Assembly (NCBI GenBank): GCA_018881555.1
Contig: JACAXG010000007.1
Span: 4,230,643 to 4,294,642 of the forward strand
DNA: 64,000 nt
Origin: Amblyornis subalaris
Lineage: Eukaryota > Chordata > Aves > Passeriformes > Ptilonorhynchidae
Direction: 5' to 3'
Part shown: in pieces, positions 49,585-62,000 of the stretch
Layout: each line of letters opens with the position of its first letter
Numbering within the stretch: the first letter of the stretch is position 1
The notes under the pieces: generated by a model
What the model saw: only the letters and a program-made list of their open reading frames with translations
Database searches by the model: none
What the model was told of the DNA's origin: nothing
Program-made: the position numbers and the translations under genes

Positions 49585-49848
49585 ATCACAGAATCATAGA
49601 ATATCCTGAGTTGGAAGTGACCTACAAGGATCATCAAACTCCAACTCCTGGCCTGCACAGGAGACACCCCAAGAGTCACACCACGTGCCTGAGGATGTTC
49701 TCCAAATGCTTCTTGAACTCTATCAGGCTTGGTGCTGTGACCACTGCCCTGGGGAACCTTTTCCAGGGCCCAATCATCTCGGGATGAAGAAACAACTTAA
49801 ACTTCCCCTGACAGTTTCATGTCATTCCNTTGTGTCCTTGTAGTAAAC
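49585..49848 (-). mobile_element. CR1 LINE fragment, 3' end
   Basis: The reverse-oriented CR1 terminus 'cacagaatcatagaatatcc' leads into 'gagttggaagtgacctacaa', 'tgttctccaaatgcttcttg' and 'gaacttaaacttcccctg'-type sequence. It probably belongs to the same CR1 insertion as the pieces at 50215-50420 and 50860-50930, with a poorly matching stretch between. Confidence 0.9.
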
Positions 49849-50214
49849 CACTTGGACCTTATGGCTAAACTTTGCTTTAAACAAGCTGTTTTCAAACTAA
49901 ACTAGAAANTGCCATGAAGAAATGGATCCTGCAGAGTAGCAGTGCTTCTATGCTGGTCTCTTTCCTACACCATGAGCCAGCACTGTGCAGCCTCAGAACC
50001 CAGGAAGTTTATTCAGGAACTTTGTTCAGCAGCTTTGTCCAGGCCCACTTGGACACAGAGTGTCCACACACNCTCTCCATCCCCACAATACCACCAGACT
50101 TCCAGAATCTCCCAAGAAGACTGTGCATGCCAGAACTGCTTCCAGAGGAGGTATTGGGGTGTTCACTGGAAGAACCAGGGTTGCCCTGCCTCAGAGTTGC
50201 AACAGTCCTGTCAC

Positions 50215-50420
50215 TGATCATCAGAGAGCAGAGATCAGTGCCTGCCCCTCTGCTTTCCCTTGTGANGAAGCTGTAGACAGCTGTGAGGTCCCTTCTTCTC
50301 CAGTCTCCTCAGTCTCCTCCAGGCTAAAAAAGCCAAGTGACTTTGGCTGCTCCTCTTACAGCTTCCCCTCTAGACCCTTCATCATCTTCATAGCACTCCT
50401 TTGGACACTTTCTCATAGCT
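50215..50420 (-). mobile_element. CR1 LINE fragment, split by an LTR (left part)
   Basis: Antisense CR1 sequence with 'gctgtgaggtcccttcttct', 'cctccaggctaaaaaagcca' and 'tcatcttcatagcactcctt'. It ends exactly where the LTR at 50421 begins and resumes after it. Confidence 0.8.
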
Positions 50421-50848
50421 TGTTGTGGTTTTGCAATGATATTCCCCAATTTAGTGTTCCCACCATGCACAGCTCGCTAACTCCCCACTCCCTCTCTCCT
50501 GCGGTGGGGTGAAGAAGAGAATCGGAAGCACAAAAGGTAAAGATCATGTGTTGAAATAAGAACACTGTACTTGAAACAGCAATAAAATAAACCCAAACAT
50601 AACAGAAACAATATTAATGACAGAGGGTACAAGAGAGGTGAACGATTCACACGTGATTGCTCCCACGCAGAACCCNGGGTTGCCCTGACCACTCATTTCA
50701 CCCCTGGCCCAACTGAAAGGGACCTTTTTCCTTGTCCTCCCCATGTCCTGCACATGATGTGGGGTGGTATAGAATAACCTCAGTGTCCTGGACATGGGCC
50801 CTCCTGGCTACTGCAAAAATTACCCCTGTCCTGGCCAGAATCAGGACA
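50421..50848 (-). mobile_element. ERV-type solo LTR nested in a CR1
   Basis: It runs from TGTTGTGG to TCAGGACA. The flanks tagct (50416-50420) and tagtt (50849-50853) look like a 5-base target duplication with one mismatch. It is the same family as 47255-47715. Its insertion interrupts CR1 sequence, so the LTR arrived after the CR1. Confidence 0.75.
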
Positions 50849-50859
50849 TAGTTTTAGAT

Positions 50860-50930
50860 CCTTTTTATATTGTGGTGTCTAAAACCGCACACAGTACTCA
50901 AGGTGAGGTCACACGCAGATGCTGATGCCA
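50860..50930 (-). mobile_element. CR1 LINE fragment, split by an LTR (right part)
   Basis: 'gtctaaaaccgcacacagta' and 'ctcaaggtgaggtcacac' match the reverse complement of the next CR1 segment after the left part. The right edge is uncertain. Confidence 0.65.
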
Positions 50931-50969
50931 AAGTTGGAGCCCTTACCAGGGAAGTGGCATGTCCATCTC

Positions 50970-51100
50970 TGTGTAAGCACTGCTCAGCAATAGCAAAAAC
51001 ATCCCTGAATTATCAACACTGTTCACAGCACAAATCCACAACCACAGCCCCATACCAGCTGCTACAAAGAAGATTAACTCTACCCCAACCAAAAGCAGCA
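50970..51100 (-). mobile_element. Truncated ERV-type LTR
   Basis: 'tgtgtaagcactgctcagca' through 'cccataccagctgctacaaa' to 'ccaaccaaaagcagca' is the reverse of the start of the same LTR group as 16773-17323. It corresponds to that copy's last 140 bases or so. The rest of the LTR is missing. Confidence 0.75.
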
Positions 51101-51776
51101 GAAAATTCAATTTATTTTTCTAACATTTTAGTTACTTCTAACCATTATTTTAAAACAGAAGATAGCGGCTGAATTTTTAAATCAACAACAGAAACTCAAG
51201 TAGTTACCGCAGTTCATTATTAGCTTGGAAGAAAACAGAGCAGCCACTATTTCCCTAATTGTCCTTAAAGTCATTATTACATATGCAAGTACAATTTGGT
51301 GCTCTCCAGAGTCTTTCCCTCATTACACTCTGTGATTCACTAAATTACACGATTGTGATTAGTGCGGCAATGGGTGTCCAAGTGGTATCAGGCAACTACA
51401 GGGCTCCTTTTGCGGAGGTCAATTTAATTACATTGTGCATGACAGAAACCAGGCCAACTGAGTACTGCCTTTGCCATCAGCAATTGACACCTGAGTGTTA
51501 ATGAGCTGGTAATTAAGAGTTGGCACAGACAGGCACATTCTAGTGTTTGGGACTGGGATTACCATATGCTTCAATGTCTCTGTGCTAAAAGCCCGAAGTT
51601 ATTCATTTTCTAGAATACACGGGATTCTAAAATTAAGGGAAATTACGGCGTTTGCAAATAACAAGCGAGGAAACACTTTTAATCAGGACTGCATGCTGCC
51701 TGTCATAATCTTCTGAGAAATCCCCTCCTCCTGCTCGTAATCATTTTGCCAGCATTTTATTTTTCATAATACATGT
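51101..51776. other. Short unique interval
   Basis: AT-rich sequence between two LTR copies. No feature seen. Confidence 0.5.
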
Positions 51777-52487
51777 TGTATTGGGTTAGTGTGGCCGGGT
51801 TTTGGTAGTGGGCTGGGGAGAGGAAAGGGAGGCCTGCAGGCGTGGCTTCTGTGAGAAGCTGCTGGAAGCTTCCTCCATGTCCGGCAGAGCCAATGCCAGC
51901 TGGCTCCAAGATGGACGTGCCTCTGGCCAAGGCTGGGCCAATTAGAAATGGTGGTAACACCTCTGTGTTAAGAGATTTAAGAAGAAAGGAAAAAAATGTT
52001 ATTGCACAGTTGTAAATGCGGCCAGAGAAGAGCAGGGTGAGAACATGTGAGAGGAGCAGCCCTGCAGACACCAAGGTCAGTGGAGAAGGAGGGGCAGGAG
52101 GTGCTCCAGACACCAGAGCTGAGATTCCTCTGCAGCCCCTGGTGAGGACCATGGTGACGCAGCTGTACCCCTGCAGCCCGTGGAGATCCACAGGGGATGC
52201 AGAGATCCACCTGCAGACCATGGACACCCATGAAGACCCATGCTGGAGCAGGCTCCTGGCAGGGACCTGCAGACCCATGGAGAGAGGAGCCCACACTGGA
52301 GCAGGTTTCCTGGGAGGATTTGTGACCTTGTGGGGGACCCATGCTGGAGCAGCCTGTCCTTGGAGGACTGCACCCCATGGAAGAGTGACCCACATTGCAG
52401 GAGTTTGTGGAGAACAGTTGCTTGTGGGATGGACTCACGTTGGAGAAGTTTGCAGAGAACTNTCTCCCATGGGAGTCAGGGTCACTC
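51777..52487 (+). mobile_element. Avian ERV LTR, different family, truncated
   Basis: It starts TGTATTGGGTTAGTGTGGC. It continues with 'ggcttctgtgagaagctgct', 'gagccaatgccagctggctc' and the TTTAAG box of this common avian LTR (51976-51981). Then come repeats of 'ccatgctggagcag' type sequence. It breaks off near 52487 before the usual 3' end. The open frames on both strands here (up to 212 codons) are LTR sequence and not host genes. Confidence 0.8.
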
Positions 52488-54189
52488 ACTACACATATTT
52501 ACCAATACATGCTCACACTGGAACTGCCTATACTCAAAGGCATGTTTTAAAGTTTGTTTATAAGTAAAGAAGCATTGTTATTAATTTCACTACTGCTGTT
52601 CGGCCCAGAAAAATTTAATCGGAGCGGAACCTGTATAGAAAAATCTTTCTTACAATTTAGAGACCAATGCAATATCTTTCTCAAAGAAATGAAAAACCAG
52701 AGTTGGTAAGCATTAACATGCCTTTTTTTACNAAGAAACTGTAAATACAGAAATGTTAGTAGTACTGTTCCTGCTTTTTTTTACTGATTTCCCTAAGTTG
52801 TTACAGTATCTTTTCCATTTTTAAAATGAAATCTTATGTTCCAGTCTCTTCACAATATAGCTTTATAGAAAAGTCATTTATCTCTGTACTTCTAAGTATT
52901 CTTGAATCTTTGGTATGGTTCATAATATTGGTTTTAACTTTTTGCAGTGCTTTTGTCAGCCAAACATNGATTTCCGGGCTCTTCCTAGAAAAAGAGCAAG
53001 GCATGGGTTTGTCTGCAGTGTTTTACTTAGGGAGGGTGGAATAGCTTTGTAGAAGGTCGTGGGAGAGGCAAAATGCAGCTCTGTTGGAGTTGCTTTCCCA
53101 GCACCTTTACTCTCCTTTGGAAACAATCTCTACGGAGTGTCCAAATTTATGAAGAAGAAAGAAGGTGATGAAGGAGTGTGATTTTAAGGAGAACTGAAAA
53201 GTGACTGGCATGAAGAAGAGTGTGATGACAACTCGGTAGGGGGAGGTGGGGAAGGAGACTGCAAAATTAGAGAGACGAAAAAGCTATGCGGTAGGGAAAC
53301 CACNTCTGAAACATAATCCCAGAAACATAATTCCCAAAAAACATAATCCCNGCAAAATCAGAGAGTTGGAGAAGGAGAAGCTGTGTGGTTGGTAATCCAC
53401 ACCTGGAAGATAACTCCAGAAAATCAGTACTACCAGCACTCATGATTATGTTGCAGATATTTCAATTTTAATTTATCATCATATTCCTCAAGTCCTGTGA
53501 CTCTTTGCAGCTCAAACTTAAAATAATATATATTCGTAACTATCACAGAGATTTTAAGCCAAGTACATAAACCAAGTAAGGAAAATCAAAAACATTCCAA
53601 AGATTTTTAGCATTTTTATGAGTTCCATGAGGTTAACTCTGCATGCTCAGCGTAAGGAGTATTACAAAAAACCTGATATCCGTGATGCAGCGTGTATAGT
53701 GTTCGTGGCTATAATTCCTGTGTCTCAATTTTGTTACGTAGCAGGGTGATATGATTACTGTCAAGCCCAAGCAAAGTTACACAATTCATTACTGGGTTCC
53801 ACGAGGGACCCTGGCTGTGCACCCCAAGCCTTAAAGCCGTGGTTCCCTTGTAGCAGCTACGATTTTTTCATGTGCTCAGACTGACTCAGTGCAGTGGCTT
53901 AGACAATTTTCTGGTGGCTTTACGGATCCGCAGACCGTTCACATCAGGTGAAAAATATAGTAACTTTACTGAATCCCAGTCGTGGGATTAACTCCTAATT
54001 TTCTTCTGTGGAGGAGGTTGTTTTATTTTTAATGCAGCTGAACCCTCTGTAGGACACACAGCCTTTTATATGCAGATTGCTATAATTATGCTTTGAAATA
54101 GCTTTGAATTCCCAGTGATTTAAAGGAGAACATGAAAGGGCAAATGGTAGGCTGAGCTGAGGGATATGAAAGTGGCATGTATGTCCATC
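52488..54189. other. Gene-poor flank, part 4
   Basis: No gene recognised. It contains a small imperfect tandem duplication at 53261-53422. Confidence 0.5.
53261..53422. repeat. Imperfect tandem duplication, about 70-base units
   Basis: Unit 1 (53261-53325) and unit 2 (53352-53422) share 'gcaaaat.agagag', 'aagct.tg.ggt', 'ccac', 'ctg.aa.ataa' and 'ccagaaa' in order. Between them the short motif 'aaacataatccc' is itself repeated three times. Confidence 0.6.
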
Positions 54190-54382
54190 TAAAATTGTGA
54201 TAGGACAAGGGGGAATGGCTTTAAACTGAAAAAGGGCAGGTTTAGATTAGCTATTAGGAAGAAATTCTTCACTGTGAGTGTGGGGAGACTCTGGAACAGG
54301 TTGTCCAGAGAAGCTGTGGATGCCCCACCCCTGGAAGTTTCAAAACCGGGCTGGATGGGGCTTAGAGCAACTTGGTCTGGTG
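54190..54382 (+). mobile_element. CR1 LINE fragment
   Basis: Sense-oriented CR1: 'gggaatggctttaaactgaa', 'attaggaagaaattcttcac', 'gagactctggaacaggttgt', 'ccagagaagctgtggatgcc' and 'gggctggatggggcttagag'. The terminal octamer repeats are missing, so the 3' end is lost. Confidence 0.93.
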
Positions 54383-55717
54383 AATTTTTCTGTTTGGGGC
54401 TTTTAAAAAACTTAAGTGACTGTATCTCTATTAGCACCTAAAGTCTTCAGGCCAGGCCCCGGGTTTAATGGGGGTGTGTGGGGTGAGCTGCCCCCGACGG
54501 GCAGGGCAGAGTAGGGTTTATGGCACCCCGAGCCATCAGCATCAGCCTGGTGGGTGAGGGATTTTACAGCAGGGGGAGAAGGAAAGGCCTGATGGGGAAG
54601 CTGTAGCTGTGATCAAGTGGGTCTGGCAGAGCTGAGCAAAGTTGGTAGTGGGCTGAGGAGAACGCTGCTGGGGCTTGTGGCTGTGGGNTGGGCTTGGGGT
54701 AAGGCACGGGGAGATCCCTGGAACTGCTGGGCAGCAGTACTGAGCTGCTGTAGCTGAAAACTTGAGCTCTTTTGTGGTGTGTTGATGTTCACAGGTGATG
54801 AAAACAGGTTAGAGCGTGGCAATAGGAAATCTGGGCTAATGGATAACTCCTGGGCTAGAGCTTCCCCTGCTAAGGAGGCTGGTTCAGCTGGGGGTGGCAC
54901 AGGTGAACACCATTTGTTCATGCTCTGCAAAGGCACCCCGCCCTTACACAAGGCTTAAAAACCCCAAACAACCTCCCCAACTTCCTCCAAGATGCCATAA
55001 CCAAGGGGCTCGTGTAGGCTTGGAGTACTGGAGTGTTACTACGGGTGAGTTTCCCTTCAAAGCAGTATCGAACATTGAACCTCAGCTCTGTGGTGTTTTT
55101 TTTTTTTTGCTTGATAGAAGCCAGCCTGTGTTCTCTGCTTATTGGTATGGCTCTGAAAATACTAAAAATAGAGGCATAATAAATGATGAAATGNAGCTGA
55201 GCAGAAACTAACTGCTTTGCTGGTAATATTTTCAGAATCCTGGAATTCTCTATGTATATTGGTAAAAGCTTTTTTATTTTTTTAAAGGGTAAAGCAGTAG
55301 GAGATTTGCTTCGGCTAGAGACAGGCTGAAATCTAAGAACTTAAGAAACTTGCTCTGCCATGGTAGAGTGGTGATGATTGTGCACAAGCTTAAGCCCCCC
55401 TTTTCATTCAACATCCACAGAAAGCCACTGCCTTGATCTAGCCACTTTGAAGACTTTAACAGAAACCTTCATTTTCCTCAAGTACTTGAAAATGGATTAT
55501 CTCAGTTCAGAGGTTATAAAGAAACAGTGAGAAGACTGAACGCATGCTAGGGTTTGGTTGTGCTGTAGCTCGATGTGTTTGACTGGTACTATTATTGAAT
55601 TGTTTGTGGTTTGGTATGGCTTGGAGCTGGAACAGAAAATTGTGGTAGTTCTGGGTGTTTGAGAATGGTTTAAATACTTCACAGATATTAAGATTGTTAC
55701 TCTTGTGTGGATGAACT
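54383..55717. other. Gene-poor flank, part 5
   Basis: GC-rich up to about 54960, then AT-rich. No gene or named repeat seen. Confidence 0.45.
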
Positions 55718-55725
55718 ATTTAGAG

Positions 55726-55995
55726 CAGCTCTCCAAACTTTTTTTGATTGCATGTCTGTAACAGGAAAAAATGTCTGTGTTATAAATTATACACATGCAC
55801 TACTGTGCTAATACATTATGGACATTATAAAACAGACACAAAATTAGAAAGGGAAAAAGATAAGGTAAAGAAGTAACAACATTATTTAAAAAAAGTTATT
55901 TTATTTATTAAGTGTACAAAAAAAGTTTTTCTGCATGCCAGTGGATTGTCTTGCACACTCCCTGGGATGCATGTACCTCACTTTGGGGACCATTG
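55726..55995. mobile_element. Probable non-autonomous hAT (Charlie-like) element
   Basis: A 270-base unit with degenerate terminal inverted repeats, CAGCTCTCCAAACTT on the left and ...CTTTGGGGACCATTG on the right. These fit the hAT/Charlie end CAGTGGTTCTCAAAC. It is bounded by 8-base direct repeats atttagag (55718-55725) and acttagag (55996-56003), the duplication length typical of hAT. It is internally AT-rich with no transposase remnant. Confidence 0.6.
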
Positions 55996-56003
55996 ACTTA
56001 GAG

Positions 56004-59000
56004 CATTTTTATAGTTGGCCAAGTAAAGAAACCAGCTCTCAGTGTGGTAGAAACAAGCAATGTTATAATTTAAAGTGGTCTTTATGACTGTATAGTTCAT
56101 TTTCCTATTTCTAGCATGCTCATTTCCTTTCCCTGTTTCTCTGTGTTCAAATTCTTCACTAGATTATCAGCTTCATGAGGTCGTATATCTTAATTCAAAT
56201 TCACTGGCAGTGAGAACGGAATTTGTCTTGGAAATACTAAATGAACTTAGATATACCCTTTCCTATGATCATTATCTTGCAACTGCTTCCAGAGTTCAAG
56301 TTTTGCAAAGGCAAGGGAAGTTTTAATGAAGTTTGCAGCAACAGCTGAAATCTTGGCTATTTAAGGGTTTTTTGAAGGTATCTTGAGATCAAGACCTATT
56401 AATTTCTGGGAAACTGGACGCAAGTTGGTATGTTGAAGTTCAGGCATATGTCCTACTTTCACTTTTAGGTGCTATTTCTTTTCTCTGCTGCTAGCTGTTC
56501 TGGAAAGAGGATACCAATGTCTATTCGTTACGTAGGAAAGCAAGGTTCTGATTTAGACAATTCTCGTGTGAACTGGCATTGAGTTCAGACAGTGTAAATT
56601 GTAAGAGGTGACATTTCAGGGAATAGGCTGAGTGCTTAGTATTTGGAGTAGTGCAATCACAGTGCAAGACAAATGTTTTCTGGACCAGGCCAACGGAATG
56701 TGATATTATGAGTATGTAATATTAAGTTGTGGCTGGACATGGAAGTGAAACCATATATGATGTTCTGGCAGCTGCTGCACTCTTGGACGTATTTTACTTT
56801 TCCCAGCAAAGAAAGAGGGAAAAATTGCTCCTTTCCTAATGTGCTCAGACTGAGGAAGGCTCTGGTGAACAAAGTGAAGTGGTCAGCTAGAGAGAGGCAG
56901 CNAGTGGAGATGCTGCTTTCAGTGGGGAGCTGCTGGCCAAGCCCAACTGCAGGAGAGGGGACAGGCTTTAAAGACCTAAGAGAGGGTTGTCTGATGGCTG
57001 CTGAACTTAAGGAAGGGCTGAAAGCTGCTGGGATAGTAATTGGGACTGTGAGGGACCCCTACCCTTATCTCGGAGATGTGAGTAGAAAGAAGGAAATGTT
57101 TCTCCTACCTCAGCGCTTTCTTATTCTGTTGACCCACTGGATTTATTTTTATTTTCTGCTTACGTGTTGCCTTGCAAAATGATATCTTGGTGCATTCTGN
57201 TACAATACTGTTCAGGTTTCTGAGCTTTCTCCCTTTGAAGAGGCACAAAAGGATTAGGCAGCCACCCCTCCAAGTCGTGTTGAGCTCAGATCTCAGTGTG
57301 ATTCTGGATTTTGTTTCAATGNGGTCTGTTTCTGCTAAAGCAGAGAAGAAACTGGAGTCAAGGAAAGGGAGTTAGGTTCTTTCAATAGCAAAGATGCTTT
57401 CTCGGAAATTTAAGTTACAGATGCTTGGCTATTTACCTCGTGTTATGTAGGCGGTTTTGTGTCTCCTGGTGCATAAAAATCTTGTTTTCCTTTATTTAAG
57501 AAAAAGACTACTTTTAAATTGCCTACAGATTTCTTTTCCATTCATGGAGGGTAAGGTTGCTGAACTTTTCTGATGAAAATAACCTTACTTAATTTGAAAG
57601 AAATTGCATTTCATACTGCTGTCTTTAAAGCACCTGGTTATTGTTGTTGCATACAATAAAACTGCTGCTTATAAGTCTTTTTCTGTGAAAATGCCTTTAA
57701 TCATGCTGGGGAGAAAATTATTTTCCCTAGTGCTTGCTTCTTGCTTAATATTTATCTTCCCCACTACATTTGTGAGCTCAGATGTAGGTAAACAAGCAAA
57801 CCGTTGGAAGGTTCAAGAATCAATTTAATGATTGCAGCCNTTCTCCACCCTTTTTATTGTTGAGACTACTTTATACTTTGGGGATGCCACACCGATGGCC
57901 ATGTGGGCTGGTATGGTTGCACCTCACTCCCCAGTGATTTGTTTCTTTGAAAAATCAGTGCTTGAGAACTGACTGTGTAGAAATGAAGGTAGAAGTCAAG
58001 ANTGAAGCTCTTCATTCCCTACCCTCTTACAACAAAATATGAACACATGGGCTGGTAGGTCCCTCCTGCAGGGTGATGTCTCCAATNGGCTCAGCCCCAT
58101 GGTTTGCAGATAATTAATTTCATGATACATTACCAAGCAATTGTGTGAGTGTGATTAGCCTCAAATGCACCTGAGGCTTAAGATGCTGACTTGTAGCACA
58201 TGGTAAGATGTTCATGCCTTGGAAACTCTTCCAGTTTCTTACAGATGCTGTAGGATAAATGAGGAAATGTTGGATTTTGATGACTGAAGTGAAACCCTGG
58301 TAATTTTACTGTTAGACTGATTTTTGTAGGCAGAAGAAATAGATGTAAAACTCACAAGCTGTGCCCTATCCATTCTGATCCTTTCTTACTGTTTTTTAAC
58401 AACAATAAACTTAAATCTAAATCCAAGATCTTGACCCTCTCCTCTCGAATCCCTTTCATCTCTCCGATCCTCATTTGCTTTTGACAAACCATCCTTCCTT
58501 TCACTTTGGCTCNTAAGACTGAATTACCTTTGACATGAGAGCTGTGTCTCTAGGCAAGAGTTGTGAGGCAGGTTCATGCATCCACCGATTTACAAACCAA
58601 CATTCCTCTGCATGGATTAACAAGGAACCCTCTGCAGACTTGCCCAGAAGCATACAAGGTTGTGAAATGCCTGCAGCTTGCTTAGCTTCACCCTTTTNTA
58701 TATTGGGATCCATCAGTTCTGTTGATTTTTGGTATTTCAGGAGATAAACTGTGGTACTTAATGATTCAGATCCTGGGCAACAACCATGTGAAAGAATTTA
58801 CATGCCTTTGCATGCGCAAGTTACATGCTTTGGGATGTTTCAAGCAACTGTTCTCTGAAGAAATCAGAATAAAATGCTGCTTAGTAAATTAGGTTATGTG
58901 CTAAGAGTTGTACAGCACTCAGAACAGGAGAGAGGATGGACTTCCACGTGCTGTTATGAGCATTTCTCATCACATTGAATGGGTTTTCCCATTCCTTTCA

Positions 59001-62000
59001 TCATTAATCCCTTGCTCCTGAAGGAATTGAGCAGAACATCACCTGAGCTCCTGTTCCATCGACCAATTGACCCAAAGCCTTGAAGTTATTTTTAATTANC
59101 CTGGTACCCTTCTCGTCAACATCATCACTGCTGACCTGGACAACCAAGAGTGGATAATAATCAGAGGGCTGATTATATTAATTATAACAATTATTGTATA
59201 GCTAGGAGAGAGCTGGAAGAAAATTGTTAGCCTAGATGGGGAAGTACATTCTGTTTCTTCCTGTGTTTCTATCAGTGAAGTGAACAAGTAGTATCTGCCT
59301 GTGGATCACTTAAATTCCTTAATTCCAGGAGCAAGGAGTACTGGAGAAGCCCATGCAGCAACAGCATGCGTTTGAGTGACCTGATAACATTGTTTCTGCT
59401 TNGGTTAATGGTGGTAGTTTGAAGAGTTAATTTTTAAAATAGCTTTTTTATGCTACATAATCTTGCAAAACTCTGTTGACAAAGATAAAATATACAAAAC
59501 TTTTTTTTAAAAAAAAGCTCTTCACAATGAATATTTCAGACTGACTTTAAGGGAGATGTGCAGGAAACATGAAAGCTAACCAGAAGAGTGCTAAAGTCTT
59601 TTTCATAGGTTTCATTACATACCTGATGAAAAATTAGAAGATAACACTACTTTCTTTGATATTTGGTCAGGTGGATTGCGATTAAGGATGAGTGGAAGGA
59701 ACTAAACCTTCAGAATACTACTGTCCTTGAAAGGAGGAAAAGAGTGGTAAACTTAATTCCCTGCAATGTTGACCCTAGATTGTAACTAGCAGTCCTTGCA
59801 AAATAGCAAAAAGGAAAGAGAAGAAAGTGACAAGAGTAACCTGTGCCATTCANTAAGATGATGTGAACTTTCAGGATTTATTTGCACATATAGCAATACA
59901 ATTTTTTAAGAAAAAAAAAAATTGTCTGATTCGCAGTTCGTTCTTAACTCTCTAGACATCTGAAGAACCTGATCCTGCATAACATTAAGTTTGTATATTG
60001 AATTTGAAGTTCAGCGTTTAATTTCTGGTATAACTTTGGATTATAGAATTGTTTTGAAATAAGCCTTAGCTGGACACAGTTTGAGCTGCATCACTTGTGA
60101 GGAGCAAAAGAGATGTGTAGAGGACACGTAGTGTCTTCTAGAGCAAAGAAGGCATTAATGTGCTCCGAACAAATACGTATATATCTGACATCGCAGAAGC
60201 CTTATAGAAGGAGAACAGTTGGGAATTTATTTACATAACCATAAAACACTCCCTATCCCAGAAAATGTGCTGGGCTGGAAGAAGTTGCAAGTTATTTAAT
60301 ATGACAGAACAAAAATCTAGCTGCTGCTGAGAACAGAAGGTGAAAACACAGAATGGACGGGTGATATTTAATGAACAGTGGCTGTGTATTATTGAACATC
60401 AGAAAAGGATCTATAGAGCCAGATTAAAGACAGATGACCTTTTTAGAGTTTAGTTAACCTTTTGGTCACTTTTGAGAGTTATCACTTATGAAGATAAAGG
60501 TCAAGCTGGAGCTTGGTCTTCATATATTATTTTTTCCTGTGATGAAAGGTATGCCCTTCTGTTCTGCTTTCTTAAGGAGCTGTAGGAGGAGCTCTGCCTA
60601 ACAAGAATAGTGTGTGGAATGCTTTTATGTTTTCCTAATCCTTGTCAAAATGATTTTGAAGACGGAGTCCTTCTGTACTAAAGGGATGGTCCTTGATCTT
60701 TAATCTTTTCAGTATCTTCCTGTTAGTGTTAAAAAAAAAAATTGTGAAAGAGATTGATGTTTTAGATATATTGATGCCTTACTTCAAAATAATTGCTCAG
60801 AGTTGCACCAAGTAATCCTTGGTTTTGGGTGGGAAGAAAAACAAACTATTGTGCCCATGAACTCCAGAATAAAACCCAGTGATTTTATTACAGTTATGTA
60901 TGGATTAATGGGTATACAGACTCCAAATTAGCCAACCGTTTGTGAACATGTTACACTGGTTTATAATGACTCCAAAGAAGTCCATGGCTAGTCCTTTACT
61001 AGGAAACCTGTCCAACAGTTGCTGATTCTCTGACAGGTTATTGGTTTGGTGTTGTGGGGTTTTTTTGCCTTTTTTTTTTTTGTTGTTTGTTTTGTTGTGT
61101 GTGGTTTTTTTTGGTTTGGTTGTTTTTATTATTATAATTTTTTTATTTGCATCCTTTAGTCCAGCATTNGTGTAAAACTGGAGGCTTAGTTCAGACAGCT
61201 GTTTGACTAGTTTCAGCATTTAACTTGCTGACAGAGATACTTTCCGAATTTTGTTAGGCTATTTTCATCTAACCTTTATTAGCTGGCATAGGATCAAAAT
61301 GAAAATGAAATTTTGNATCACACAGGAAACAGATGCATATATGACTAGGTATCCAAGTATTTGGAATACTTATGGAATAAGTATTCCATGGAAGCTGAAT
61401 AGTTCTCTGGAGAGCGAACTTCATACCCAGGGAAGAGGGATTGTAGGTGAGAGATAGTGAAGGTGAGACTTGTGCTTTTCCTTCTGCCTCTCATGAGAGC
61501 AGCAGACAGGGACTGACAGTAGTTTTGAACAGAAAGACTACAATGTATAGAAAATAAAGAACTGTTCTCCAAGTGCAAATAATGAAATACCTGGTAACGA
61601 CCAGTTTTCTTTTTCCTGAAATTCAACATTTTCTGGAGACACAGAATGGATATGGATGGATATGGAATTGTAGGTTAAGAATGCAGGAAGGGCTAAGGGG
61701 CACTCGATCTTTCCTTCACTCTATCACTGACAAGGCTAGCTAAGAGAAAAACCTGATTGTCTTCCCATTGCATCCAACCAGTTGCTACACCAGGTCTAAC
61801 CAGGGATCTTTCCACCCTGCTGCCTCAGAGCTTGCAGCATTCACTCAGGAGGTGCAAAGAATGCATCACGTGGAATTCACGCTGTTACCCTTGACCAGCA
61901 TCTGTCCNTCTGCAAGCTGTGTCTGGGCAGTCACACCGCAATGGTCGTGCTACCTCTGCAGATTTGCTGGTTTTTGGCGGTGACTTCCAAAATTTTGATG

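Noticed and set aside
51757..52567. Open frames of 98-212 codons on both strands
   Set aside because: They lie within an ERV LTR of repetitive 'ccatgctggagcag' type sequence and show no host or retroviral protein domain.
56727..57182. 151-codon frame in the downstream flank
   Set aside because: No domain, odd composition and an ambiguous base inside. Length is within chance for 26 kb of flank.
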